DNA from: Klebsormidium nitens
Taxonomy: Eukaryota > Streptophyta > Klebsormidiophyceae > Klebsormidiales > Klebsormidiaceae
Length of the DNA: 64,000 bases
Reading direction: 5' to 3'
Assembly: GCA_000708835.1 (NCBI GenBank)
Contig: DF237033.1
Location: forward strand, 62,001-126,000
The notes under the pieces: model-generated
What the model was told of the DNA's origin: nothing
Databases searched by the model: none
The model's input: only the letters and a program-made list of their open reading frames with translations
Shown: positions 45,467 to 57,913 of the stretch, piece by piece
Layout of the letters: every line of letters begins with the position of its first letter
Position numbering within the stretch: the stretch's first letter is position 1
Translations under genes and position numbers: made by a program

Positions 45467-48400
45467 CTAAAGCAGAATCTGCCGTTTCGTGTCTTCCTCG
45501 GCGCCCCCGAGGGTACGCAAAATGGTTTCCAAGCGCACCATGACCTCCTCAAACGTCGGCCGCTTTTGCGGGTCGTCCTGCCAGCAGTCCTCTGTAAGGC
45601 GAACGAGCTCCGGGTCCCATTCTCCTGCAGCGATCGGGGGCCGTAACCCGGCGGCGACGGAGGTGATCACCTGAGGCTCGTGCACACCCTGCGGACAAAG
45701 AACGTGCTCATTCAGACCTACTCTTCCTTTATTGCTTATCTGCTTGCAGTGATGTTACCGAGTGTCAGTCCTGTACTACGATTCGTGTACCTACCACGAG
45801 ACGAATACAAACGCGAGATGAAGGACAGAATGGGGAGACCGTATCTCGAGTGTTCAAATCAGCATGAGATACGAGGTTATGCGGAGCTTTGAAGCGCCAG
45901 AGCACGACGATATCCTTGAACACACCGCCCATGAGACTCTCTGTTCAAGAAGCTCACAAACAACGACGCCGAACCTTAAACGTCGCAATTATGGTCGACC
46001 AAGAAGGTCCCGGGGCTTGAAAGACCCATACCCAACCCAAAGCTCTGAAAAAGTGCCGCAACGTTTTGCAACTCACCGTCCAAGTTGAAACCTTACCCAA
46101 TTTTGACCACCCTGAATCCAGCAAATGTGAGTTCATACCGTCATTTTTACTCACCGCCCAAGGAACTTCTCGGAGGAGCAGCTTCCAGGGAGTGACGCCA
46201 AAGCTGTAGACGGCGCAATTTTGATCGACCTCCAACGGGTGCCGGAATTTTAAGAAGATTACGCAACCCAAAATCGTGAACTAAATACCGCAAAATCGTA
46301 AATAAGTGCCGCGAGATCGTCTATTACTCACCGCCCAAGGAACTTTCCGGGCAAGCAGCTCCCAGAGAATGACGCCGAATCTGTAGACGTCACACTTTTG
46401 GTCGACAATGGACGGGTGCCGCAATCTTTAGCACCTTTACACAACCCAAAACCTTGAACCAAGTGCCGCAAAATCCTAATCAAGTGCCGCGAGATCGTCT
46501 GTCACTCACCGCCCAAGGAACTTTTCGGGCGAGTAGCTCCCAGAGAATGACGCCGAAACTGTAGACGTCGCACTTTTGGTCGACCATCGACGGATCCCGG
46601 AAGACCTCGGGGGCCATATAGGAGATGGTCCCCGCGGCGCGAAGCGTGGAGAGGGGCCGCTTGCTGGACTTCTGGTTTAATAACCGAGACTGCCCAAAGT
46701 CGCACACCTGGCGAGAAAGGATTGGTCAAGGAATCAAATCTACAATATTGTATTTCTTGTTCTAAGTTTTGCAGTGTTATGTTAGAAAGTGATTGACAAA
46801 CGAACTGTTGAAAGCACCATTTTCAGGTTTCCATGAAGGGACCGCTTGGTCAACTTCTGGTTTATAACCGGGACTGCCCAAAGTCGCAAACCTTGCGGCA
46901 AGCAAAAATGGTTGGTCAAGAAAATGAGGATTGTGTCCTGTCTGATTCTCAAAGGGGGCCGCTTGCTGAATTCGATAGCGGGAGCTGACCCAATCGCACA
47001 CGCGGCGGCACATGGAACAACAGATTTAGAAGACGTGGTACTGATAGGAGCCTGGAGAATGCAGCCAATTACTTCAGATATCACGAAGGGTCTGCTTGCT
47101 GGAAATTCGAACTTCGATGACGGGGACAGCGCCAATGTTGAACGTTGGGGTGCAGGGCAGAACAGTAAATAGAGAACAGAGGAATAGGATTCGAGGAATG
47201 CGTGATTTTGTCGTAGAGTCTTGGCTTTTAGGCAGGAACTGCAAGACCGCTGAGTTGCGGCGACGGGCAGAGACAATAGAGGTACAGGAATCTGGGTATA
47301 CGGAAGTGGATGTTGATGTCCAGAGTGACTGGTTTCCAATTGGGTCTGTCAAAAGAGGACTGAGAACCTTTCAACTCTGCGATTTGTGGGCTCAAAAGTC
47401 TTGACATGCACTTGATATCAGGCTTGAATATAAACAATCACGAGGCGCAGGGTCTCTAATTCTCCGAATTTGAAAAACGGCTCACCTTGACAGTATTATC
47501 CAAGCCCACAAGCAGATTGCCCGTCTTCAGATCCCGATGCACCTGCATGGGCAAAGGAGATAGTTTATAAGCTTGGGAGCGGGCTTTAAGTCTTACGAGA
47601 GCTGCAAGCGCTAATCGCCGACGAAAGCGGATGTTTGCAAGGCCAGAACGACGAAGGCATGAGGACGCCACCCACAGAAAGAGCAGCAGTCAGGCGTGCG
47701 CGCGTGAAGCCAGCCAAAATGGTTGACTTCACTGAATTTTAGAGCTTCCTTTATAACAAGAAAACGCTCGCTCTCGTTTGTCAAGAGTTAAGAAAGAAGG
47801 CGACCCCGACGAAAAGGCGCAGCAAGTGTGAACGAAGAAGTAACGCGACTTCGATGCCAAAGGTTTCCCCGGTTGGCCCTGAAGAACGAGATCCGAAATC
47901 GGGGGGAGGGAGACGGCTCACCAGTCCTTGCAGATGCAAGAAGCCCATCCCTCGCGCGACCCCGAGCGCGTACGAGAGGCGCTGCGAGAGACTGATGGGC
48001 TCAGGGGCGTGCTCGCGATGAAGCACGTCGAAGAGACTCCCGCGAGCCAGGTACTCAGTGACGATGTACACCTGCTAGTAGAAAGTACGTGCAGAGTGAG
48101 AAAAGCCCAAGTGGTTTTACGTGGCATCTGGTTCCAAACCTCTGGAATTGACGTCGCTTTCAATGTGCAATAAGCTGATGGGCCCAGCGTGCTTAAACGT
48201 CGAAGAGACTCCCACGCGCCAGGTACTCGGTCGCAATGTACACCCGTAATACGACAGATGCCGGGCCAGTTTCCCAGGAATTCAAAGGGTTTAGTGATCC
48301 TTAAGACTGGCGGCTCATGGGGTGGTGAAAGACGTTGACAAGACTCCTGTGCGCCTCAATTATAATCACATTGTGCACATGTGAAGACGGAATATGTGTT

Positions 48401-51400
48401 CATTGCCTCCGGCTTGGAAGAGTTTGAGCTTTCGAGTGAGACTCTCAAGCTCACTGTGCACTCGAAAATAGCCAAGAAGCTCCCCCACAGGAATTCCCGG
48501 TCAGTGTAACTTCGGAAAAAGGTATTTGGGTCCTGGATTGATATGACTTTCCGCCTTCAAATTCCTTGACATGTTTCAAATTGGACCTATAACCACAACC
48601 CCGGAGCCCTTCTCCACTTGGACCATAGAAACATTACCGTTACCGATCTGGCATGATGCCGAAATGCCGCAGTCCGCATGTTCGCAGACTCGGATAAGAT
48701 TATGTCTGGATCCAGTGCAAAGCAACGTCAAATATCCCCAAGTAGAGAGCGGAACATAACATAACTTTCTTCCCTCGGAACATAACTTTCCCCCCTCGGA
48801 ACATAACTTTCCCCTCTCGGAATCTTCAGCTGCTGTAATATCAACGGTTGACACACATACAGCTGACACACATACAGAGAAACAAAAGAAGGAACTTGAT
48901 AAGCGTCACGCACCTCCCTAGACGACGGGACTTCGACTGCTGCCATGAACAGCACAATGTTGGGATGCCGCAATTTCCGCAGGATCACGATTTCGCGCCA
49001 TACGCTCGTGAGGCCCTCGCCCTCAATGTCCGGGATGACCTTCACCGCAATGTCGGTCCCGAGCCAAACCGCATGGTAGACCCGCCCAAATGAACCCTGC
49101 AGACAGACATCCGTTCTTGTTCAGTTTTCGCCGTTTCCGTTCCGTTTCATGAAAAGTTGGTTGAAAGTTACAGAGGTTGATGCACAAACCTTCAACACAA
49201 TGTCGATCCCGAGGCACACCCCGTGGTAGACCCGCCCAAACAAACCCTGTGGACAGAGATTCCGTTTTCGTTCCATCGCCGTTCCGTTCCGACCCTGATT
49301 CCTGCTCATTTGTCTTCTGGATGCCACGCCGTATGGAAAAACAAGCCACACAATTCACCAGATCCAGTTTCAAACCACAGGGCATCAAACGAACCTGCAG
49401 ACCGCCCAAACGAACCTGCAGGTAGAGAATCAGTCTCATTCCTTTTTCGTTCCGTTTCAATTTCGTTTCTGAGTCTGCGTCAGAATTCCTAATTTGTATG
49501 GCCGCACTGCCGAAGCTCCACCGCATGGTGAACATGACAAAGAAACCCTGCAAAGAGGACTTCAAGTTCCGTTTGCTTCTGATTGTTGAGTCCTGCTCTA
49601 TTCACACCCCCACAGATCGCAACGAAACACGTCATTCTTACCTAATGCCGCACGGTCCGTTGGCTCGAAGCAGCGCTGCAGGTGCGTTCTCTTTCTCGTT
49701 CCCTTTCCTTTTCCGATTCGTTTTCGTCCCCATTCCAGATTCTCTCGCGTTCTAGCTCGGTTGATCAGAAAGATGATGGTCTGACCTTTACCAAAGCGCC
49801 CGCCCCCCAGTAGGACTGCCCAATCCGTCCGGGCGGGATACACAACTCAGAGCAGCTTTCTACCTTCCAGAAAACACAGTTCTGCGTATGTTCCATGTGA
49901 TCTCCAACTTTGAGTTCTCTACACGGCTCAAAGAAACATATCTTCTCGTAGCAGACTGCTTAGAATGCAAAGGCCCTAATATAGAAGTTTGCACTCAGCA
50001 GAAACAAGTCCAGACAACGACAGAGCCTCCATCAAAAGACCTCTGAACGGCGTTTGCACCCGCAAAAACGACTCTGATTTTGAAAGAGCTCCGAAAAAGG
50101 GCAACGCACCTGCCCTAGCAACGTCCCCAGCTTGATATGCTCGGGATGCATCTGCAGCTCCCCCCCCATCATCCAGCTCCGGTACTTATCCGACGCCGTG
50201 TCCTGCTCCCGCCCCCCCTGATGCCGCCACAAAGGGACCCCCCCATTCCGCGCTCCCGTTTCACCCCCCCCAACCGCCGGCGTTTCCGGACCCCCCCCCA
50301 GCGGCTGCGGACCCAACGACGAGGCTTCTGAGCTGCCCCCCCAGATCGACCCTGCGCCCTCGATCGTTACGGGGGGTCTGTCGAACCCGCCCGGCTGACG
50401 GTTCTGTTCACCCCCGGGTTGATACACAGGGACGCCCTCCGCATGATCTGCCCTTGGGGGGGGCCAGGGGGCGTGGTTTTCTGCCTCCCCCTGGTAATTC
50501 AGCAGCTCCGCCGAGCTCTTGTCCGAACTGCCCCCCCAAACGGAACTTGCGACGTGCATCGTCATGGGGGGTCGCTCGAGGCCCCCGTCCTCGCCACCCC
50601 CCCCAATCGTGGCCTCTTCATGGGGCTCCCCCCGAGCCGTCATCTCCACGTCGCCACCCCCCCACTCCGGATTGTTCGTCTCCGCCAGGTTTTTGTCCAG
50701 GAAATGGGTCATCGAAACCGGCTCGAAACCCGTCTCGAAACTGGGCACGCGGGTGCTTAACCCGGACGGGTTTTCCATCTCGTCGGCTAAGGCTTCGGAC
50801 CGCTGGAACGTCTGAGCAATGAGGCTCATCTTCGGACGCTCTAGCGGGTCAGCCTGCACAAAAACTTTGTCGACTTTTCATTTCCGTTTTGTACCTATCG
50901 AAAGAGATTAGAAAGCTGGAAAAGCAGCATGTAAGAGGTGGGGAATTGAGCGGACCAGGATCCAAAGTTAACCATCACCGTGAAAGGTGGGCAGACCAAA
51001 ATTCGCGAGCATCTTTCACCCGCGATGAACATACCTGGCTTGATCCTTTGCGATGGCCGGAGTCATCATTGAAAGGGCCCATGGCATGACGAACTTCTTT
51101 CTTGCATGCATACCCACCACAACAGCTCCAGAAAGCTCCCCTTTCTAGCCCTACACCTTGAGATTTCCTCCCTCTTCTTCGTAGTCACACCAACTCATCT
51201 GGTCACTAAAATACAGTCTTGATGAATTGAAATTATCTACAAAATTATTTAGCAAGTAATGTCCCGTTGATTACCTGCATGCACATGGCCGCCGCCGCGA
51301 CCGCCCCCGACAGCTCCGCCTCCTTGAAGCGCCCCCCCAGCCGCACGTCCAGGAGCTCCGAGACGTGACCCGTGGTTAGCAGACTGACCGCCTTCCTAAC

Positions 51401-54400
51401 CAGCTGCTGCGGCGCCTCCCCTTTCCCCAACGGGTGCCCCCGGATGAGCTCAAACAGCAGCACGCCGAAGTCGTAAATGTCGTCGACGATCGAGGCGGGT
51501 TTGTCCAGGTAGGTGCACAGGCAAAAGTCGGTTAAGAAGGGTTTGCCGCCCTTGCCGAGGATAACCCGGGAGGAGGAGAGGAAGCCGTGGGCGAGAACGG
51601 GGCGGTGCTCTTCGTGGAGGTATTGAAGCGCCGAGGCGACTTCAGTCATCACACGCCACCTGGAAGAGAAAGAGTTTGGGTTGCTCTCGACCGCACTCGT
51701 GACCCAGGTTAGGAAAGTGTGCTGACCCGTAATAAGCGCGATTCCGGAAGCGCGTGCTGACCAGCGTTCGGAAACGTTGTGATTGAATGAACAGTGACTA
51801 CTTAGGGATGAGAATGAGCACCGAAAGAGACAATACACGGACTGATGGGCAACAGGTTCAAGCACATTCAGCACAATCAGCACAATCAGCACGGCTATCT
51901 TTGATCATTGTACGCTCCTTGAGAGATCAAAACATGGAAAGCACTCCTGACCATGGTGCTCCACGGCGTAACATATTACCAGGGTCTGTCTAAACAATTC
52001 AACACAGAGGGATGAAACAAGAGCGATACCGAAGGAGATAAAGAACTAGAAAAGAATCAAGAGAGAAGGGGCTCAAAAGCTCGACAAAAAGCACAAGGAA
52101 AGCCTCTACAATCCACCAACCCAGCATCCACTTTTGAACGAAACGACGCCGAGATGTGGGGCAACAAACGAGCAATTCCAGACCTCTTCGTCTTTGAGTT
52201 GACTAGTTACGTACCTGGCGGTCCAATTCAGGAACAACACGCTCGCATCCTGCTCCCCTGAAAACGCCTTCACCGCGCCCCCATCCAAGGCGTCCCTGAC
52301 AGTGATCGGAATCGTTTGCCCAAAACCCTCCCAGACGATAAAACAGGACCGGTTCTTGGCCCGGTTGTAAGCGCGCACTTTCGCCAGGTTCGGGTGCTGC
52401 GCCCAATGCATCGCCCCGACCGCCGCAAGAAACTTCTGGGGGCCTATTCTCACCCCCTTCTGCTCTGGGGGATCCCCCCCGGCCACAACCCGTTGCTTCC
52501 TCCGAAACCCGGGGAATCTCATCCTCAGAACCCCTTTTCTCTGCGGTTCATTTCTTCTAGGGGGGAGCTGGCGCACTAGGACGGCAGTCAAGGAGGTGTA
52601 CCCCCGATATAGGCAGCCGGGGCTAACGGAACTCTGGAGTGTGAATAGGTCCCGGATGCTGTTGCTGCTACTGTTCATGAGCAGGAGGGATGTTCGCGGG
52701 TCTTGCCCGTCCACGAGCAAAGGCTGACCTTCCAGGCAGTTCTCGATGGCAAAGTTGCTGGTCATCTGCAAAGGACATGAAAGAAAGCATCAGGAAACTC
52801 AAAGCTCTACCATTTGAATACGAATCGAGTAATACTCAATTCGACGACAGCAACCCCTCGAAGTTGCTAATCATCTGCAAAGGACAGGATCGAAGGAATG
52901 AGGGATATAGCAGCTCCCAAGTCAGCCAGCGACTTTAAAATAGTGTTCAAGTCAGCAGCAACTCTTTTAAGGCAGTTCTCGATCGCGAAGTTGCTAGTCG
53001 CCTGCAAGGACAACACGGGTGGCGCTTTGGCGCAACCCCACCTGCTTCAGCTTGCTGATGCTGTACTGCGGAAGGTCTCCGGCCATCGCCTCGAACTGCC
53101 ACTCCTCGTGCGGAACCTCGTCCTTGGGCAACCGCTTCCAGTGCTCCCGTTTCCTTCGCCGCCGGTACCACCACCCCGCGACTAGTGTTCCAACCACCGA
53201 AAAGACGACGATCAACACGATCACAGAGATGTACTCAGCGACCAAGCCGCCCTTGTCGGTCTCGTCTGCACCAGGAAAACAGATGTTTGCGTCAGCCGAG
53301 AGTTGCAAGTACCGCGGATTCTTGCTGTTCAGAATGCTGTAGTTGAAAGTCTTTACAAGTTAGCGATGAGCACGTGAAACGGGGGTGCAAACCTGGAGAC
53401 AACGAGGAGCCCCAGAATTGAAGACGGACGAGGCACTTTGCAGCACAGAGAGGAAATGAAGCGAAGGAAGAAAGCAGAGTGACGGAGATGGATTGATGAA
53501 AAAAGATCGAGACAGACCTGAAGCTTGACATGTTAGGAGCCGCGCTACAGAAGCAAACGACTAATGGAGCGTAAAAGAAGCCAGTGCTGACTCAAGAACC
53601 AGGCCCAAAGATATAGCAACAAGAGATGGAAAAAGACGACGAAGTCGATCAAAGTCAGGTGTATACTACGGACCTGGAGGGGGCTGCAGCGGTAGTCGGG
53701 GGTCCGATCGGAACGGAAACGCCCCGGGGTCCACGGACCGCTGGGGGGGGGTCTGCTCGACCTGCCGGTAGAAGGCCGCGCACGCCCCCGGGGAGCGCTG
53801 ACTTGGCGGGGGGGTCAGCTCCGACGAATAGTCTAGGCAGTTCTCGCCAAATACTCTCGCGTCTAGATACTCAAAAAAGGAGGGCAAGCTGCCGTTGAGC
53901 CAGTTGCCGCGGAGGTTCAGCGCGAGCGGCGGCGGCGGTTGGCCGGTCGCGTTCAGCGCCTCGGCCAGCTCCTGGGCCGCGAACGCGGCCGCCGCGATCG
54001 AGCTGTTGCCGAACGTGTTGGGGATCGGGCCGTGCAGCGCGCACCGGTCCAGGTACAGCACCGTCAGGTTCGGCAGCGCCGCTAGGGCCGGGGGGATCAC
54101 CCCCTGCAGCCCGGGGTTGTCGCTCAGCACCAGCTGCTCCAAGTGGGGGAGTCCCTCAAACTGGACTTCAGACATGTCACCCTCGATGACCGTGTTGCTT
54201 AGGTCGATTGCAAGCACGTTGACGCCGAACACGTGATCGCACGTGACGCCTTGCCACCCGGGCGAGCCCGGAGTGCACGGGTCTTCGGAGTCGAACCAGC
54301 CGTCGGGGGCCCACGCGAGGCGAATGCCTTGGAGGACGCGGCGGTCGGGCCGGTTGCGCGTGTACCAAGCGTTGCACTCTTCCTGGGGGCGCTGTGTCGC

Positions 54401-56318
54401 GTTGACGGAGGTCTCCATGCAGTTGCCACGCACCTGCAAGATGGGATGCGGGGTCAGATTAACCTTCTCGCAATTGTCCTCCTTTCTGACTAACAGCATA
54501 TCCTCTTTCTCTTGCAATCTATCATTGTTGAAGAATCCCATACACAAAAAGTCCCCCTGCCTTCCTTTTGTTGGAAGAACGTTGGAATGGGGGATAACCG
54601 AATCACTCCCGGGAGGGAGTGGCATGAATGGGGGGCTGCACTTTGTGTTTGAACAACAGTCTCCAAGAGTTTCCGAGGTCGCTATGTTGCCCTGACGTAG
54701 CTCTTCATGCAGAATGCCCTACATTAGTACCAGAAGCGGATGAAGTTGCAAAGTCCTTGAGGCTGCCACTCAAGTTGAACATCCCGGTATTGAGAGCACA
54801 TCTTGCGAATCCGAATAGCTCGACAACGTCTGGTTGTGGTTGCCGCTTACAATGCGGGGGCCGCAATTTTGCTTGTAAACAACATGCTGCTCTTCAGAAG
54901 AACTGATGAGAACAAACTAGCTTCCAGCAATAAGATAGAGTGCCCAGCATTATAAGAATAGCCTGCAAGAGCGGGGAGTGGCAATGCCGACAAGCAAGAT
55001 ACTTCATATACAAGGACAGACATGACTGTAGATTTTATGATTTAAGGTAAGGAGAACACAGGCCCGTGGAAGTGTGCCCATTTTGAATCAATTTGTCAGA
55101 ACTCGCTGTCAGAGATGCGTCCCTGAACAGCACATGCAGAGGAGTGTCGGAAAGAATGGAAAGTAACAGATGAAAGAAAGAAAAGAATCAACAGGGTTGC
55201 AAATCGATGTCAGTATTAGTTTCCCCTTCAGTCTAGTCGTACAACATACTCACATCAGAACATGTCAACTTCAGTCCTCTGGCAGGAGGGCCGCTCCGAT
55301 GCCACCTTAGAGTTAGACCCCCTTAGAGTTAGACCCCTGACATTCTTGACAAGAGCCAGCAACAGAAACTCAAGAGAGTGTTCTGGATTCAACAGGTCAC
55401 AGTGAGGCAGGCATGATGCGATGTTGCCAGCTCAATCATGCAAAAGCTCACTGATATGACAAAGTGAGCGACGCTCACCATGATCGGCTGCTTGAGCCGC
55501 CCAGCCAGCTCCTCAGGCACTTCTCCCGTGAGGAAGTTGTCCTGAACGTTTAAACTCTGCAGCCCCAAAGGCTGGCCCCCCGGAGTGATCGGCCCCGAGA
55601 GCTGGTTCCCAGACAGGTCCAACTCTGTAAGGTTCACGCACGCACGTATGGCGAACGGGAGGGGGCCCGTGAGGTTGCTGCGAGTGATGACTAGCGACTT
55701 TAGGTTCATGAGCCGGCCCAAGCTGTCCGGCAACTTTCCAGTCAATCGCGTGGAATCCAAACTGACGCCCTCGAGTGCGGACAGGTCGCCGATCGCCTCT
55801 GGAATGGTGCCGGTCAACACTCTCCCGTCGCCAAATGCCAGGTACGGGTTCGTGAGGAACGCTACTCGCTGGCGGATGTCGCTCAGCGAGCAACGGACTC
55901 CGGGCCAGGCGGAGGGGCCGCAGGGGTTGAGGGACTCGTTCCAGAAGCTAGGGGCTATGTTCCAGGCCGAGCGGAGCTTGAGCAACGAGCCGAGGTCTTC
56001 GTTCGCAAGCGGGGGCTGCGCCGAGAGGATCTTTCCGGGCAACGTGCTCCCGTTCATCTTCGCCTCAGAGTCTACTAGCTCTCGTCCAGACACCCTCCCT
56101 AGTCTCATGCTCCCTAGCTTTGTGCTCCCTGGTTCCGTGCTCCTAAGTTCTATGCTCTGCGAATCGCTAAGAGCAGGTTGGGAGAATGGAGCAAGGCCCC
56201 CTGCTGTTAACCGCCTCCCTCCAGAGCTACCTAACGCACTCGCGACTGTGCACAGGCTGGCGACTATTCCTAAGCAGCAGAAGACCAGCAGGCTGGAAGC
56301 CATTATACGCCCAGCCAT
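45467..56318 (-). CDS. LRR receptor with tandem ectodomains, pseudokinase and Raf-like kinase
   Basis: Eleven exons (5' to 3') 56318-55479, 54433-53674, 53265-53042, 52765-52215, 51659-51275, 50853-50110, 49096-48914, 48071-47922, 47542-47486, 46707-46510 and 45688-45467 join in phase to 1437 residues. Order: signal peptide ([18 protein letters not shown]); LRR module 1 ([13 protein letters not shown] cap, about 5 LRRs, closing [12 protein letters not shown]); LRR module 2 ([15 protein letters not shown], LRRs, closing [11 protein letters not shown]); one TM helix ([21 protein letters not shown]); pseudokinase (VLVRQL for the Lys motif, VLAHGFLSS for HRD, TDFCLC for DFG, but RPKM present); a 240-residue disordered linker; and an intact kinase ([58 protein letters not shown]) closest to plant Raf-like/TKL kinases. 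It is a plasma-membrane receptor by inference; the ligand is unknown. Confidence 0.88.
45930..46430 (-). repeat. Copies of kinase exon 10 3' edge plus donor (about 178-bp array)
   Basis: The exon end ([24 protein letters not shown] and GTGAGT) recurs at 46329-46426, 46152-46250 and, strongly decayed, near 45930-46020. Donor-equivalent positions are 46510 (real), 46332 and 46155. Divergence rises with distance from the working exon. Confidence 0.93.
46845..47011 (-). repeat. Copies of kinase exon 10 acceptor edge
   Basis: The exon start ([13 protein letters not shown]) recurs at 46849-46905 (GGGACTGCCCAAAGTCGCAA) and, decayed, 46955-47011, upstream of the real acceptor at 46708. Confidence 0.85.
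48178..48375 (-). repeat. Copies of kinase exon 8 acceptor edge
   Basis: The region encoding [18 protein letters not shown] with its acceptor (47995-48075) is repeated at 48178-48250 (GTCGAAGAGACTCCCACGCG, CCAGGTACTCGGT) and, decayed, 48310-48375. Confidence 0.85.
48749..48821. repeat. Short tandem repeat in receptor intron 7
   Basis: About three units of roughly 21 bp with core CGGAACATAACTTTCCCCC. They lie in the intron between kinase exons 7 and 8. Confidence 0.85.
49180..49560 (-). repeat. Copies of kinase exon 7 acceptor edge
   Basis: The exon start ([20 protein letters not shown] plus CTGCAG) recurs at 49185-49255 (GTGGTAGACCCGCCCAAACA), as two short tandem fragments at 49395-49425, and decayed at 49500-49556. 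The real acceptor follows 49096. Confidence 0.88.
49600..50030. other. Intron remainder between linker exon and kinase exon 7
   Basis: No further coding match was seen. There is a weak GCGCCCGCCCC stretch near 49795 that may be a worn exon 7 echo. Confidence 0.3.
52860..53010 (-). repeat. Two copies of receptor exon 4 acceptor edge
   Basis: AAGTTGCTAATCATCTGCAAAGGAC (in parts, about 52861-52885) and CGCGAAGTTGCTAGTCGCCTGCAAGGAC (in parts, about 52986-53012) repeat the real edge near 52750-52775 (MTSNFA plus CTTTGCAG). Spacing is about 110-125 bp. Confidence 0.85.
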
Positions 56319-56857
56319 ATTCACTTCCCCCCTACTTACATCTGTGGGGGGTCTGCATTATACTAGATTGGTTCACCTGCCTTGCCTGCAAGTAGAAGAG
56401 GGTTCTCAATATAGAGTAGCACGATCCGCTTGCGAGGGACTTGGAAGCTGAATGCGCGTTCTTAGATACTCAGCAATTTTATCTCTAAAATGTTGTATTC
56501 CTTCAATCACAGGTTCATGGCAACTTACAAAGTTCATACTGGAAGGAAATACTTTGACAGACAAATTCGACACGAGTAAAGAGTAAACAGCCAATCGTAA
56601 TATCTACACAAGTAAACAGCCAACCGTAATCAAGATCACCTCTGTACACATGTTGGGGAATCTGCCAAGCTGGGGAAAAACGCTAGACGTGGCTACTGTT
56701 TCTGTGATAACCTCCAATGTAGGGTTTTCGCCCAATTTTGTGACCATGTCAGCAGTGTGCCTCAACCTTCGCTAAAGTCGATGCCCCATGCAAAGGAAGA
56801 GGGGGTTGCCTTTCAGCACTCCCCCTGAATTGTGCAAACACAACGAGCAAAATATTT

Positions 56858-57298
56858 CTACACTGTCTTCTTTCCAGAAACAACGTGCAAAAGTACGGAA
56901 CAAAGTCCAGCTGAAAACAGACCACAATCATGACACCGACAAGACTGCAGCCACCAGACAGATATTAGAGTGCAAGAAGTCCACACACCAGGCAAACACT
57001 TTCTCCCAGCCCGTTTTGATTTTAGCATGTAACCAAATTCAGCAACAAAAGCTCCAAAACTGAGGCAGAACATACTCGCTAGCCAGAATACGCTGTGACA
57101 CAGCAAAACAACCCATGCGACAGCCTGGAAAAGTCCTCGTCCCAAGATTGAAGCCCAGAGCAAGCTCACCCGTTCCATACGAGCATCCTCAAAAATAAAG
57201 CACCCGTCCTTGGCCCTCCACAAGCTGATTATGCCACTGGCCAAGCTTTCAGCTATCCATGGCGGCCACATGTAAATGAGCGCTACGTAGTGTACCAT
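56858..57298 (-). CDS. Hypothetical hydrophobic open frame (doubtful)
   Basis: A 146-codon frame from ATG encodes MVHYVALIYMWPPW..., with two or three hydrophobic stretches (SILGRGLFQAVAWVVLLCHS, VFWLASMFCLSFGAFV). I recognise no family. It lies upstream of the receptor gene on the same strand and could be chance, a small lineage-specific membrane protein, or an unlinked upstream exon. A GTGAGC-type donor sits inside it. Confidence 0.18.
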   Translation of the reverse strand: MVHYVALIYMWPPWIAESLASGIISLWRAKDGCFIFEDARMERVSLLWASILGRGLFQAVAWVVLLCHSVFWLASMFCLSFGAFVAEFGYMLKSKRAGRKCLPGVWTSCTLISVWWLQSCRCHDCGLFSAGLCSVLLHVVSGKKTV

Positions 57299-57754
57299 GG
57301 TGGTCAATGGTGGTCCCTCTACTCACGAGCTCGGGAATGCCCCTGATGCAACTTCTCTTGCCCATACCGGTATCTCGCGTTGCTCGATATTTTGTGTCCG
57401 AGCACGTATGGGCCGGATGTGGGGCTGTATTCAGGACATTCGGCTCAATATGGCCATGGGTTTATATTGTGGGTGCCTAGGTTTACGCTCGGGGCCGTCT
57501 CAGCTTGTCTGACCGTTTATACCATATGTGCAGTTGAGAATGTCCAAATATAAAAGTTTACAAGGAAATATACGGTATCCTGTCACCTGTGCTCCAACCC
57601 TAGCTAGCACTGCCAAGCAGTAAACCCTGGACGGTGCTGGGTGGACCTCGCGAAGCGCCCGGGAGACATGTACTAATATAAATATGAAGGTTGATGTGGG
57701 TTTCAGGGTGGGTTGGGGTTCGGAGCGACGCAATTAGTGTCTTGGTTAACGAAA

Positions 57755-57913
57755 NNNNNNNNNNNNNNNNNNNNNNNNNNNNNNNNNNNNNNNNNNNNNN
57801 NNNNNNNNNNNNNNNNNNNNNNNNNNNNNNNNNNNNNNNNNNNNNNNNNNNNNNNNNNNNNNNNNNNNNNNNNNNNNNNNNNNNNNNNNNNNNNNNNNNN
57901 NNNNNNNNNNNNN
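57755..57913. other. Assembly gap (159 Ns)
   Basis: Unresolved bases, bordered on the right by a GATTGATTGATTGA microsatellite. Any open frame drawn across it is meaningless. Confidence 0.98.

Noticed and set aside
50137-50822. Pro-rich + strand frames over the receptor linker
   Set aside because: Antisense shadow of the Gly/Pro-rich linker exon 50110-50853.
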